The notes beneath the pieces were generated by a model, which was not told where the DNA came from, searched no databases, and saw nothing but the letters and a program-made list of their open reading frames with translations. Both the position numbers and the translations under genes were made by a program. From Notolepis coatsorum (taxonomy: Eukaryota > Chordata > Actinopteri > Aulopiformes > Paralepididae), in assembly GCA_963971535.1 (NCBI GenBank), contig OZ020589.1:48332636-48396635 (forward strand): a DNA stretch of 64,000 bases, read 5' to 3'. Below are positions 27,094-38,367 of the stretch, piece by piece. Each line of letters starts with the position of its first letter. Positions within the stretch are counted from its first letter, which is position 1.

Positions 27094-27600
27094 CGTGCCA
27101 CTTTTGTTTGCCGAACATTTCCTTTTATGGCAATGAACGCTCTTAAGGCATTGATAAATGCATCAGTTGTCATATCATATTATGTCATATCATAATCACA
27201 TTTGTATGGCCCTTGAACATAGACCGGTAAGTAAGAGATCATATCTTTTGAGATCCTTCCTTCCTTCAACATAGATCGGACCAAAGCAGTCTATGCCAGC
27301 GTAAGTGAAGGGTGGAGTTGCTTCCGATCTTGTGGTAAGTCACCCACTCTTTGTTCTTCAGTACATCTTCTGTACTTTCTACACTTGACACATTCCGAGA
27401 ATCTCTGTAGGCGATCCAATGATGATCGGTTTCCCTTTGCCTTAGTGTTGCACACAAAAGCCTTGCGGAGTTCAGGATCATCTTCCTTAATTTCTCCCAC
27501 CTTGAGTTCTCTGACAGGTAGTTTTTTCTTCTTTTTTCCTTTTCTTTTCTTTGAATGGTAACGGCATTTTGTAGTGACCATTGTTCTTTTGCGTGATGGT
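27094..27600 (-). pseudogene. BEL/Pao RNase H end and integrase N-terminal fragment
   Basis: Minus-strand segments read DDPELRKAFVCNTKAKGNRS (end of the RNase H-like region), then, across frameshifts, TTDAFINALRAFIAIKGNVR (start of the integrase core, nearest 27094). Stops and shifts occur throughout. Nothing of the DDE core after this point survives. Confidence 0.65.
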
Positions 27601-27639
27601 TTCTCTCAACTTCGACAGGCACGTGAGATCTTCTTGAGA

Positions 27640-28000
27640 CACAGGGTCATGTTCTCCAGTTCTTTCTGAGAAGTCTGATTCAAGAACTCTTATGTCTGAG
27701 CTGAGGGAGTCATTTCTTTTACTTGGGTTCGGCTCACATAGTGTACTTCAGTTTTGAGATTAACAGAACGTTTCACACCTGCTGTTACTTGTCTTAATAC
27801 TATGCGATGGCTGATTCCGATGTCTACACAGGGATTCCCATGGCCAACAATACTCAATCCAAGGTCTGTACGCTGTGCATAAGGCTGACTTTCTTCGCCA
27901 GATACAACTTCCCTTGGAAGCAGGGCTTGTGAGCAGGACTTCGTACCCAATAAGCAGACCTACTTTACAGTCCTGCATAGGTGCAATCTTTCCTTGGAGG
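27640..28000 (-). pseudogene. BEL/Pao pol fragment after protease
   Basis: The minus strand reads QPYAQRTDLGLSIVGHGNPC and ISHRIVLRQVT, a region between protease and RT in BEL/Pao polyproteins. It is separated from the protease frame by a frameshift near 27890. The RT that should follow is absent. Confidence 0.65.
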
Positions 28001-28004
28001 TGCT

Positions 28005-28520
28005 CTAGATGGGACCACGCTTTTGCAGTTCCATCTGTTGGTATGTGTGTTCTGTTGGCTGGAATGAAATCCCGGTGGAGACTGGTGGTAAATATATCTT
28101 CTTACCAGAGTAAAAGCCACGGATTTCTAAGTTGTCTATTCTTTCAGAGCTTACTACTGTGGTTCTTGAGGTCATAGTAGAGAGCTTGACTTTGACTTTG
28201 GTTGCTTCCAACGCTTCTGCTACTTCCCTTATAACAAAGGTTGTGTCGCTTTGAGAATCCAACAGAGCATAAACAAGGACTTCTTGTGTTGGTTGAGTCG
28301 TGGATGAAAGCCAGACAGGAATTATTGCAGTTTGTGTGTTAGCTTCATGAAGTATTAAAGAGTTTGTGGTTGTTTCTTTGCATTGTGTTGATTGAGGTCT
28401 TTCTTTGTACCATTGTTGACTTGTACTTGGCTTTTCTTCATTTAGCTTGGCTTGTGGTGGTATTTGTCCTTCTTTGGCTCGCTCCTCATGCAGACATGTA
28501 GGATGCTGCTTGTGGCACAT
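28005..28520 (-). pseudogene. BEL/Pao protease-domain fragment
   Basis: A 171-residue minus-strand frame with VYALLDSQSDTTFV, the retropepsin-like active-site region of BEL/Pao elements (aspartate in LLDSQSD), preceded by a zinc-knuckle-like CHKQHPTCLHEE. The downstream segment DNLEIRGFYSGKKIYLPPV fits the same family. Confidence 0.75.
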
Positions 28521-28588
28521 GTCGCAAACATTCCTACTGCTGCAGCTCTTTGAGTAGTGACCAGACTTGAGACAGCCATTTTGGTTTT

Positions 28589-29333
28589 TCAGTCTCTCTC
28601 ACCTTGTTTCAGTGACTGCAGTGATGTAACAGGGTTGCAGGCAATTTTCGCTTCTCTTGTTAGAAATCTTACAAATTGGCTAAAGGAGGAGAATTGGTTA
28701 CTCTCTTCTTCTTCTTCTTCTTCTTCTTGGATAACCATCCTGTTCCATCTCGCCATTAGCCAATCAGGCAACTTTAAAAGAATTTTCCTGTTTTCATTAC
28801 AGTAATTAAAAATGTCCAATGCCTTGATGTGGACCATGGCAGGCTCGCAACTCCTGAGAAAATCTGCAAACTCTCTGAGCTCAAAGCTGTCCTTAGATCC
28901 CATCTTGGGCCATGCTTGGAGCTTGTCTCTGTATGATTTTGCTATTGTAAATGGATTTCTGTATCTATCCTCAAATCTTCCATGCTGCAACATAGGCAGA
29001 TTTGGTTCTGAGTAAGAAATAGCCATCAAGTGCTTTCTTAGCTTGTCCACTTACATACCTACGGAGGTAGTATATCTTCTCCTTGTCTTCAATGCTCTTC
29101 TGATCAATCAGTATTTCAAAGGAAAGTTTCCAGTCATTGTATTTCAATGGGTCCCCACTGAATAATGAAGGTTCAGGAATTGGAATTCTGTTGGCACTTA
29201 AAGCACCTGCCAGCATCTTAACAAGCTCTGCTGTACTGTCATTTGAGGAGGTGGTCACAACTTGTGGTACGGGAGACGTATACAGGGACAGAGGACTTGT
29301 GGGAGCAGGCACTTTGTTGTCTGCTGCCCTCAT
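28589..29333 (-). pseudogene. BEL/Pao gag C-terminal region
   Basis: Two overlapping minus-strand frames (29333-28971 and 29050-28589): PEPSLFSGDPLKYNDWKLSF and EDKEKIYYLRRYVSGQAKKA, then GRFEDRYRNPFTIAKSY and DSFELREFADFLRSCEPAMV. These are the DUF1759-like gag motifs of Pao elements. The frame changes near 29000. A (TTC)n run encodes a Glu tract around 28710. Confidence 0.78.
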
Positions 29334-29742
29334 GTTCTAGTACGTCTTTCCGCTCTTTTTCTGTGGCCTCCATTTGATCGTACACAAGAATTCTTGCTTG
29401 TGCTGCATTAAGACCTTTCACTGCCTCCAAATGCTGTATCTTTCTCCGCTTTTCCTCCAGAGTCTTTTGTATAGCTCCATGTTCTTCTTCCAGTTGAGCT
29501 TTAATTCTAGCTTCCTCTTCCTCTCTCTCTATTCTTCGTTCAACCTCTTCTGCCTCTCGTTCTAAACGACGCTTTATGCCTGCTGCCTCTTGCTCAGCTA
29601 TCTTCTTTTTAGCTTCTGCTTCTAGGCACTGTATTTCCAATTGTTCTTTTTCTTGTTCTTTTAACACTTCCAGAACAGCTTGGCTTGCAGCAGCATCAGC
29701 GACAGCTTCTCGTCGCTTTACAGAAGATCTGCTTGAACGCAC
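29239..29742 (-). pseudogene. BEL/Pao gag N-terminal coiled-coil segment
   Basis: A 167-residue minus-strand frame, very rich in Glu/Lys/Arg with heptad-like spacing (LEAEAKKKIAEQEAAGIKRR), as in Pao gag N-termini. It ends out of frame with the next gag segment. Confidence 0.65.
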
Positions 29743-29945
29743 TGAGGTGCCTTTCCTGGAAGAAGTGGCAGAACCAGATTTATAGGTGCTTGAGTCAAAG
29801 AGAGCCTGCTTCTGGCCACTATTTCTCTCCTCCTTCTAACACACTTCCATCCAGTCTAAATGAGGCTCTGGATACAATTAACTCCGATATCCCTGCACGC
29901 ACACTCCCTGCACTCCACTCTTAGACGTGTGTCCTCGTCGCCTGT

Positions 29946-30231
29946 TATTTTTCTACAACGGAGTTCGGCGATTTGCGAATCTGATTGGCCAGTGTCATTT
30001 CTATTCGTGTGACATGTACGCCCAATCGTGGGACCGCAAGTTCCTACACTGCTTAGGCTTAGGCGCTCGTTCGAAGTCGGTTAGGGTTAGGCGACAGAAC
30101 GCCAGGTGCTTTGCAGGCTGTTCGACGCGGAAATGGGAAAAGACACAGCTCGTCATGCTACATGTCACATGACCAGAAACGTCAGTGGCCAATCAGATTC
30201 GCAAATCGCCGAACTCCGTTGTAGAAAATAT
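29946..30231. mobile_element. Short element with ~42-bp near-perfect terminal inverted repeats
   Basis: The left arm (29948-29990) begins TTTCTACAACGGAGTTCGGC. The right arm (30186-30230) is its reverse complement, with no mismatch seen through the CTGATTGGCCA block. The 285-bp unit interrupts the BEL gag region. No transposase, and the target duplication is unclear. Confidence 0.75.
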
Positions 30232-30263
30232 AGACGCGTCCTGGTCTGGAGTTGAGATGTCAC

Positions 30264-30617
30264 TTAGTTCATCATAAATATGCTGGACATTTTTAGAAAG
30301 ACCTGTGACAGGCGGTCAGGTGGCGTAACGGAGATTGCGTTCGTCACCAACCCCGGAGACGCTGAAGATTTAACTTGTGTCCTCCATTTATTGTAAATGT
30401 AGTTGAATCTTTGTTGAAGCGCTTTGATCTTTTCCTCCTGCATTGCTTTACCCTTCTCTGTTAGACTTCTGGTTCTTTGAAGTCGTTTTGGTTGCTGCCC
30501 TTCCTCTTGCTGGGCTTCAGCACCATCTACCTGACCTTCTTCAGGTCGGCCTTGGGAATTTGCACTATCCCTAACACTGTCCCCTACCTCAATTGCAGGC
30601 TCACTTGGCTCTGTCAT
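30264..30617 (-). pseudogene. BEL/Pao gag N-terminus
   Basis: A minus-strand frame of 117 residues from MTEPSEPAIEV, with a basic block and ALQQRFNYIYNKWRTQVKS. Together with its position upstream of the coiled-coil gag segment, it reads as the start of the polyprotein. The 29946-30231 element separates it from the rest. Confidence 0.55.
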
Positions 30618-31203
30618 TTGTAAATCACTACTTTAAAGGCCAACCTTCGCGTTGTATTTTTGTTCAATAAACAATGTGGACTAGGCCAACGATGACTTTC
30701 ATGAAGAAGGAAAAAAAAACGATTGAAATTGACCCAGTTTTAGCGTTTTTATCAAACATTTTGTCTGCCCAACACAATCACCACGCACGTGGATATTTTA
30801 ATCAATGGTTCATAACGTGCATGTGTAATCTAAATGATCTCGTCACAACAGGTGCAGGGCACCAGGGGGCTCACCAGGGGGCGCTGAGAGTCACACACAG
30901 CTAGTGGCAGGCACTGCAGGCAGAGAGCCTTGCTACCATAGATATATGCTTGCTACTACTAGCCGAATGAAAATGTATCTGTTTCACCTAACACTATTGC
31001 TCCGTGATTATAGCCATCCATCTCTAAAGCTAACTACTATTTGTAAAAGCCACAACCACGTTACCATATTTGTAATAATGTAAATCATTGTGTCGTTGTA
31101 CATAGTGTTTATAACGTTAGTAGCTAACATAGCTTAGCTTGGTAGCTATTGTGCTAACAACATATCCCGACATCCGGCTCGCTGGCCGGCATGAACGGCT
31201 GAC

Positions 31204-31448
31204 CCAAAATGGTTCTCTCCTCTCTGTACACCCCGTCCCCACGGGTACCCTGCCGGGGGGCCCATGGACGCGACAACGGCGGCAGCCGTAGGGTGCTCGA
31301 GCCCGTAAAGGCTAGTGGTACACGATAGCTATGAGCTAACTAACGCTACAGGCTCAAACACCCTACAGCCGCCGCTGTTGTCGCGTCCACAAGCTCCTCC
31401 GCAGGACACCCGCGAGGACGGGGGCACACAAAGAGGAGAGAACCACCC
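31204..31448. mobile_element. Foldback element of about 245 bp
   Basis: The left arm begins ggttctctcctct and contains acgcgacaacggcggcagcc. The right arm contains ggctgtagg-related gccgccgctgttgtcgcgtc and ends agaggagagaacc. It lies in the presumed 5' LTR/leader of the BEL element and probably explains why the two LTR copies match only over 107 bp. Confidence 0.65.
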
Positions 31449-31613
31449 GCAGGGACGGCGGAGCTATAGGCTAACTGTGATGCACTGAGTGGGCCACCAT
31501 TGATCTAAATAATAAAGAAAATAAGAAATGCAACATAAATACATTCTCAAATATTACACTAGACTTACAAACTCAAATAACATATAAATTATGAAACCAT
31601 ATAATGGCCACAG

Positions 31614-32060
31614 CTACACTTGTTGTATGAATTACCTCTGCCTAGCAACTTTCAAACAACTTTCAAGTCTCCATGGAGTATTTCCCACCCCTTTCAATGG
31701 CAGTATGAATAACATTTAGTAAGGTAAGAGATACAAACATAGTTCAAGTTGGTGGCAATTTCTGGTAACAGCGATAAATTAGACTGGTATGGTATGAGCC
31801 TTAAGATCCAAAACTTTCTCTTTAATTATCAGGCTTGTTACAAAGGATCAGATTAAACCGAATATATATATTTATTGATTGATATATATTGCATAATATT
31901 TGTATATCGTTTGATATCCCTTGTATATTCCTTGTACATATACACGGAATATCCCTTTAGCCTAGTACAGACCATAATATTTCATTCTCCTATTGGACAG
32001 CGGTCCACAGGCGCCAAGGCCATGCCTCCAGAGTCAGGTTCAAAGCCACCGTCAAGACAT
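31614..32060. other. htt intron 1, no recognised element
   Basis: AT-rich sequence. It continues across the following hAT insertion into 33279, so 31614-32060 and 33279 onward were once adjacent. Confidence 0.5.
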
Positions 32061-32068
32061 GTCTGTAC

Positions 32069-32430
32069 CAGCGTTTCCGTTAGCCGGTAATTACCGGTAT
32101 TTGTCCGGCAAAATCTCCTGAAGTCCGACATATTTAATTTCTCCGGTCTTAATGTCCGGTGAAAATAATTCCCTGAGTCTAAGCACAATTTGATTATTTG
32201 AATTGTATTAAAATAGGCTAAAATTAAATAGCCTATGCGATGAACGAAACGATCATTACATTTGTTTCCTCGTTGCTTCTAATAATGACAACGACGTTGT
32301 CAGCGAGAGCTTTAAAAACGTAGGTCTCGGTTCGCTTCATCGGACCAAACGCGAACCAAATATAGGAAGTGATTATTATTACCACTGCTCGCAGCACTCA
32401 CTGCAAAACAAGCACACTGCATCTAATCTC

Positions 32431-32489
<59 letters not shown>

Positions 32490-33270
32490 CTCTCTCTCTC
32501 TCTATGTCTGTGCATCTTGGGAAGAAGGAAGAAAAAACGCGGCTTATTATTATTACCGAGGCGCGCGGCTTATTATATTATTAAAACGGCTACTTGTGGG
32601 CACTCATAAAAACACCGTGGTCTACAAGTTGTTTAGCGAGAGGATGGTGGTAGGTAATGTGCTTCAATAGAACAATGGATCAATGCCATGTCAAAACTCG
32701 GCTCCGCTGATCTGGGCTCCGCAGTACACACACAGACACACACACACGCGCGCGCGCACACACAGGATCGCAGCCACACACACATTTCCACTGTCCAATA
32801 GACAAGCGCCCTTTTCGACCGCGTGACATTGAGGTGGAGAGAGTAGTCACGCAAACCACGATAATGTTGCAGTCTCTCTGCTTTCTCAGTTCTTCGCTTG
32901 ATATAATTAATACAAATGTCCAATATAACGGAATTCGTTAGCTCATAAAAATGTGATTATAACAGACTGCTGTTCAGTGTCGGACCGACTGCCACATACG
33001 CGGTCTATTTTATTTCAAGTCAGCAGCAGCACGGAGACGGAGTATCGAGGGACTTATTTTATTTGGAATATATTAATGACTGTATACGCAAAAGTAGCCT
33101 AGTTTTAAGTAATAATATTATAAATCTACATGCCTTGAGGATGACATGAGCCTGCCTATCAATTGTTTTAAAGCTCAATAAACTATGACCGGAATTAATC
33201 TCATTTGTCCGGTAGTTGAAATCTTGCAGGTCACGGAGACCGGCAACAATTTTTTCTAACGGAAACCCTG
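32069..33270. mobile_element. Non-autonomous hAT element, family CCGGTAATTACCGG, copy 1
   Basis: Ends CAGCGTTTCCGTTAGCCGGT ... TCTAACGGAAACCCTG, flanked by gtctgtac at 32061-32068 and 33271-33278. Contains a (TCTA)n microsatellite (32430-32489) and a CA/CG run (32706-32764). Homologous to 61882-62774. Confidence 0.88.
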
Positions 33271-33278
33271 GTCTGTAC

Positions 33279-34566
33279 ATGCCCGGCCTTGCCCAAGAAT
33301 ACGAGACAGAAATGAGGTTGGCACTAGATTGTTCGCCGTGCATATAAATATGGCGCAGGTGAATACAGAAGTGTTGTTACCCAATAAGTTGAAGCCTCAC
33401 CCACGATACTCCGTGCGGTGAAGTATGGCCTGTTTGGCCCCAAATAAGAGCATTGAGACCGCGTGCGAATTAATAACTGAATTGTCAGAGTTTGGCGCTA
33501 TACCGTCGAGTGCGACATATTTCTATTAAGTCAGTAATAGTCTATTTGTGTATAGTGTATCGTGCGGCTAAAGTTCTACAGTGACCAGCATCACCAACGC
33601 TTCCTCGTATCAGCTAGAGAGCTTATCCAGGCTGAGCTGCTTTCATGGCGCTTTCACCCGAGGAGCCCTAGACGAGAACCGTGTGGACATGTACACTGGA
33701 TTAATCTACCCGACGACTACATAGCCCTTTGCGGCTGGATTATATTTGCTTTTGGTCTTGTGATTAATGGAGCGGAGAATCGCCGACGCCTACACGTGTG
33801 TGGGATTTACCCTGTGAGGAGCCACGTCGAGTCTGCGCCTCAGAGAGCCTGAGGCAGGCTAGCTTTCTTCCCTGTGGATCTACAGGCTACGGAGAACAGC
33901 TGTATTCGTCTGTGGATCAAGATCTTATTGCACCGTCTCCCGTACTCGGAGTCTCCTTATCATCGTTGACCCAGGCTCTACTACCGACAGATCCTCTACC
34001 CCTGCTGGCTTACAACCGGGGGGACCCTTCCAGTATCTCCCGCTATATATTACTAGTGTACCATAGATATAATTCCCTAAGATTCAGGTTGTATAATTAC
34101 CTCCTGCGTAACCAGAGAATGGACATTCATTATTGATTTGCCTACGCACATTCCTTTGCCTTATAAGCGCATCCAAAGTAAAATAGAGAAGTATATTATG
34201 TACTTTTTGCTGCAATAAATACTTAATTACAACTTTGTGTGGAACCGATTCATTGTGGGAAGTGTTCATCATATTTATATATCATGTACTGTATGGCCAG
34301 TAATTAAAGTACATAAGACGGTAGTGGTTTAATGATACCATACTTATCAATACAGTCAGGGAATTGTACCCCTCAGTTACAAGGCTGATTCAAGATATTT
34401 TGCCTATATTAGCTGAACAACCAACAATTTGTGTTGGAGACAGTGAAATGTAGAAACGATAGAATTGATTGAGTTTTGAGTAAAGGGAAGCTGCAGGAAG
34501 GACCTCCTTACAGTGAAAGCTAGAGAATGAAGAGTAGTAACTAGTAAGTGAGCTAGATTTAGTTGA
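33279..34566. other. htt intron 1, unclassified sequence with short open frames
   Basis: Contains a TATA-like catataaatatgg near 33340 and two overlapping open frames (33562-33852 and 33798-34136, + strand) that match no family I recognise. The composition (CpG-containing, moderate GC) differs from the AT-rich surroundings and suggests part of an older retroelement. Confidence 0.3.
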
Positions 34567-34574
34567 GCTCCATC

Positions 34575-34919
34575 TAGGGCTGCACGATTTTGGGAAATAA
34601 TCTAATTGCGATTATTCTGACTGCGATTGCGATTTGCGATGCGATTATAACATATTTAAAAAAATTTTTACAAGAAGCATGTTGCTGCTTTCTGTAGTCG
34701 GGTCCCAACTGCAAAATTACTGTATTACCCTGTATTATACACTTTTACTATCATGTAGACTATTCTGCTTTGTGTTTATATGTGATGTATTGTATACATG
34801 CACATTTATTATGTTCTTGTGTGATGTATCGCACATTTTATTGCTGTTTGATGTATTGCAAATGTTATTGCTGTCATCTTGGCCAGGTCTACCTTGCAAA
34901 GGAGATATTGTATCTCAAT

Positions 34920-34958
<39 letters not shown>

Positions 34959-35035
34959 AGCAGGCTTGGCGATTTGATAATTGCATCATCCCAAATCGCG
35001 ATTTCGATTAAAAAACGATTAATCGTGCAGCCCTA
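34575..35035. mobile_element. Non-autonomous hAT element, 8-bp TSD gctccatc
   Basis: Ends TAGGGCTGCACGATT ... AATCGTGCAGCCCTA are a perfect 15-bp inverted repeat, flanked by gctccatc at 34567-34574 and 35036-35043. The 461-bp unit holds a T32 run (34924-34955) and no gene. It lies 170 bp upstream of htt exon 2. Confidence 0.9.
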
Positions 35036-35205
35036 GCTCCATCACGTATTCACTTCCCATGTGATGTTACCACCAGATAGATATTTAATTAACATGCCTG
35101 TAGACGTAGAGTAATGACCTCTGGCAAGAAAGGAATTTCATGAACATACGCTCAGTCTCTCTGAATCCTTCATTTATCTTCCTCCTGTTTTTCCCCCATT
35201 CATAG

Positions 35206-35289
35206 GAAGAAGGATCAGGCTACCACCAAGAAGGACCGCGTGACCCACTGCCTGACGATATGTGAGAACATCGTAGCCCAGTCTTTGAG
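35206..35289 (+). CDS. htt: htt exon 2
   Basis: 84 bp. One base completes Gln from exon 1, then [27 protein letters not shown] and two bases of Arg. This links the short N-terminus to the first HEAT repeats. Same size as I recall for the human exon. Donor TTGAG|GTATTC. Confidence 0.97.
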
Positions 35290-37537
35290 GTATTCAGCCA
35301 TGTTTTAATTGTAACACACGAGACGGTTGCATAAAACAACAGACAATGGCATTTGGGAGCAGTTCCATTTGTCTTAGACATCATGTCCAACTCAAATATC
35401 ACATCATGTTTTAGGTTTGTTACTGTGTATTATGTGTGCTGTTTTCAGTGCAATAATCTTTAAATTATTTTCTAGCGTTACCAAAATTATTTTTTATTGA
35501 GTATAGTACTCACTTTTTAGAAGTAGGAAATTTAAACAGATTATTGCAAATGGTTCACTACTGCGATGATAGTTTTTGCAACTGCAGCACAAACATACTG
35601 TAGTCTTAAAACTCAAAGGTACTTTGAGTCCCATGGTTTAGCTGGTTGGTTGGGAGAAAGCAGCTACATTGTCGTCTGAAAACGGAAGAACACTTCACAC
35701 ATCTACCATATTGTTCTGAATATAAGATGACCCTGATTATAAGATGACTCCTCCTCTTCAAGACTCATTTTTGGAAAAATGAGAAAATAATTTCTGTCAA
35801 TCTCCTGGAAGCGGCCACTTTGTGGACCGCGGCAAGCTTTTCTCTTGACTGATGGCTAGATGATCCACAGGTGTATGCGTGCTTGTGTGTTTGTTTGCAC
35901 CGGTCACTGCAGGCTGCGTGTGCGGGAGAGGGAGATGTAGAGAGAAAGACATTGACTTGCTTGGGGAACACTTGTTTGGCGTGATCTGTTGTTGGTAGGG
36001 ATGCCCCGATCAAGTTTTTTGCCACCGATACCAATCGTCTATGAGCCATATCGGCCAATACCGATCGTTTTTGGTATAAAAAATTAAATGTATATATATA
36101 TTTTATTTAATAAAAAATATATATTATATAATCCTTGTAGTTGTATTATCTGCGAGACATCGTCACCACGCAACAAGTCAAAATGCTCGCTATCTGCAAA
36201 CAGCTCCACTGTCTGTGTGTACTCTAGTAGCCTCCAGCTACGGCCAGGATTCTCCAGCGCTGCAGCTGGACCCTATTGGTATACTGTGCTTTTGTCAAAT
36301 CACATTCAGCATGCCCTTAGCTCGAATACGCATCGAATCAATGTTATAAGACATTGATATCAGGAGCTATCTGTAGCTACTGCTAGCCGGCTAGATAACG
36401 TTAAGACAACGCCTCAGTGAACTATTTAGTTTAATGGGACATTTCGCTTTGAACAGTGAGCTAACGTGAGCTATCATGCACTACTAGACTATTGCTGGAG
36501 CATTTGTTGATATCAGGAGCTATCAGTAGCTAGCCGGCTAGATGACAATGCCTCATGTATTAAACTAAAAGTGAATAGTTGACTGGGTCATTCTGTTTAA
36601 ACAGTAACGGTAGCTAACGTTAGCTCACAGAGGTCGCATGCACTAGGTTAGAGCAGACTATTGCCCGAGCTTGTTTACATGGGTAAGGGAGGAGGAGGAG
36701 GAGGAGGAGCGGCAGTTTGCAGCTCTGTGTGTCTGAGACTGAAGTCAGCGAGTGAGATCTCCGCTAAGAATTGGATCATGTTTTTCGATCGGTTTTCACG
36801 ATCTGCGAAAATAAAGCATTATCGGAATTCACCGATCTCATATTTATACTGAATATCGGCCAATACCGATCGCTGGCCAATCGATCGGGCTTCCCTAGTT
36901 GTTGGGAATGTATAATGACATTTAAAAGTCTTGACCCCGAAAATAAGACGATGCCCCCCTTTTTCAGATTTCTTTTTATATTAGAAAAATATGTTTTATA
37001 TTATATTTGATACAATATGGTATTTCACAAGACGGGTGCGTAGGAGAGGGACAAGTGGATCTAAAGTTGGCAAAAACTAAAACGTTTTTGTAGTAATGCG
37101 CTGGCTGTTTGCTGGAATCTGTCACACATTTCACCACCATTATTGGCTTATATATCGACTGTAACCCAGCAGCAGATTGATCATTTCATTGAAGCATGTC
37201 TATTATTACTACTAGTTTGTAAACTAGCCTCCATTGCAGTGCTAGGCTTTATGATGATGAGCTTAGTCTTTATCACTGCAGCATTGCTAAGCCATAGCAA
37301 TGTAGTTACAAAAATGGCCATAATCATCAGTAAGCCTCCACAATGACTCATCCCACCAAATCTGATTAACTAGCAAGCTACTCAACATCTAACCTGGGAT
37401 GTTTCTATTTGTGTGTGTGTGTGTTACCATGCCAGTGTACCCTGTGTGAGCATGTGCAAAGTGTTTGTTAAAGGGAACATGTACTGTGTGTAATGACTGT
37501 GTCCCTCTTGTCTTTGTCTCTATGGCTCTGGGATCAG
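35290..37537. other. htt intron 2
   Basis: Contains one hAT element (35996-36897). The rest is AT-rich sequence with no recognised feature. Confidence 0.6.
35996..36897. mobile_element. Non-autonomous hAT element, family TAGGGATGCCCCGATC, copy 1
   Basis: 902 bp, flanked by gttgttgg at 35988-35995 and 36898-36905. The left end is TAGGGATGCCCCGATC; the right end reads GATCGGGCTTCCCTA, with changes. It is the simplest member of a family whose other two copies (41269-44331 and 54945-63234) are bloated by nested insertions, so it serves as the reference for reading them. Confidence 0.9.
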
Positions 37538-37658
37538 AGCGTCTCCGGAGTTCCAGAAGCTGCTGGGCATCGCTATGGAGATGTTCCTGCTCTGCAGTGA
37601 CGACAGCGAATCGGACGTGCGGATGGTAGCTGACGAGTGCCTGAACAAAATCATCAAA
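37538..37658 (+). CDS. htt: htt exon 3
   Basis: 121 bp. One base plus 40 codons, [20 protein letters not shown] to DECLNKIIK: a HEAT helix pair nearly identical to the mammalian protein. The donor AAA|GTGAGG is followed by C17 and A19 runs. Confidence 0.97.
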
Positions 37659-37817
37659 GTGAGGAGGAGCCCCCCCCCCCCCCCCCCAAAAAAAAAAAAA
37701 AAAACAGAAACCTATTTTATTAAATTAATCTGATTTAAATCTGTTGTTAAAATGAGCTACATTTTCAATAGGTCTTGTTTGGGTTTTGTATGACAGCTAC
37801 TGTGTGTCTGTTCCCAG

Positions 37818-37877
37818 GCGCTGATGGACTCCAACCTGCCAAGACTGCAGCTGGAGCTGTACAAAGAGATTAAAAAG
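37818..37877 (+). CDS. htt: htt exon 4
   Basis: 60 bp, phase 0 to 0: ALMDSNLPRLQLELYKEIKK, matching the human residues as I recall them. Acceptor ttcccag, donor AAG|GTACAC. Confidence 0.98.
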
Positions 37878-38143
37878 GTACACGATGAGCAGGATTTAGG
37901 ATGGGGAATTAATACCAATCAAATGCTCATACATTTAATCTGTGGCTGGTACGTTTTATATACCTTCTCTGTGTTCCTGCCCCACACAAACACAAAGATC
38001 AGAGTTCTTTGGGGGTAATCTCATGTGAACCTTTTAAAAGGAAAACGATTGGTGTGTGTATGTTTATAGTATGATGATGGTAATAAAATGCTTTCTGTGT
38101 GTTCATAGTATGATGATGGTAATGAGAGTTTGTCTCTGTGCAG

Positions 38144-38223
38144 AACGGTGCCTCTCGTAGCCTGAGGGCAGCTCTCTGGAGGTTTGCTGAGCTTGCCCAC
38201 CTCATCAGACCACAGAAATGCAG
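38144..38223 (+). CDS. htt: htt exon 5
   Basis: 80 bp: [20 protein letters not shown] ... RPQKC plus two bases of Arg. Part of the N-terminal HEAT array. The donor CAG|GTACATAATCACACA leads into a CA/CG microsatellite (38235-38283). Confidence 0.97.
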
Positions 38224-38232
38224 GTACATAAT

Positions 38233-38263
<31 letters not shown>

Positions 38264-38367
38264 ACACACACACACACACACACGTTGTGTGGTAACAACA
38301 TAATAACTCCCATGTAGGTTAATTCACACTAATGTCCTCTCTCCTCTACCCCATTTTAACACCTCAG

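Larger units (their letters stand above)
24073..31613 (-). mobile_element. Degenerate BEL/Pao LTR retrotransposon (composite, with later insertions)
   Basis: On the minus strand, gag fragments (30617 to 28589), protease (28520-28005), a pol N-terminal piece, an RNase H end / integrase zinc segment and an integrase C-terminus (26097-25876) follow one another in BEL/Pao order. A 107-bp LTR-like segment is repeated at 24471-24577 and 31507-31613, each ending ggccaca. The left LTR probably spans 24073-24577: TGTTGTAA...GGCCACA, with TTTATTG (an antisense AATAAA signal) near 24125. Reverse transcriptase and most of RNase H and the integrase core are gone. Two hAT elements, a SINE/LINE tail and two palindromic elements have inserted in it. 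No clean 5-bp target duplication is visible. Confidence 0.65.
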
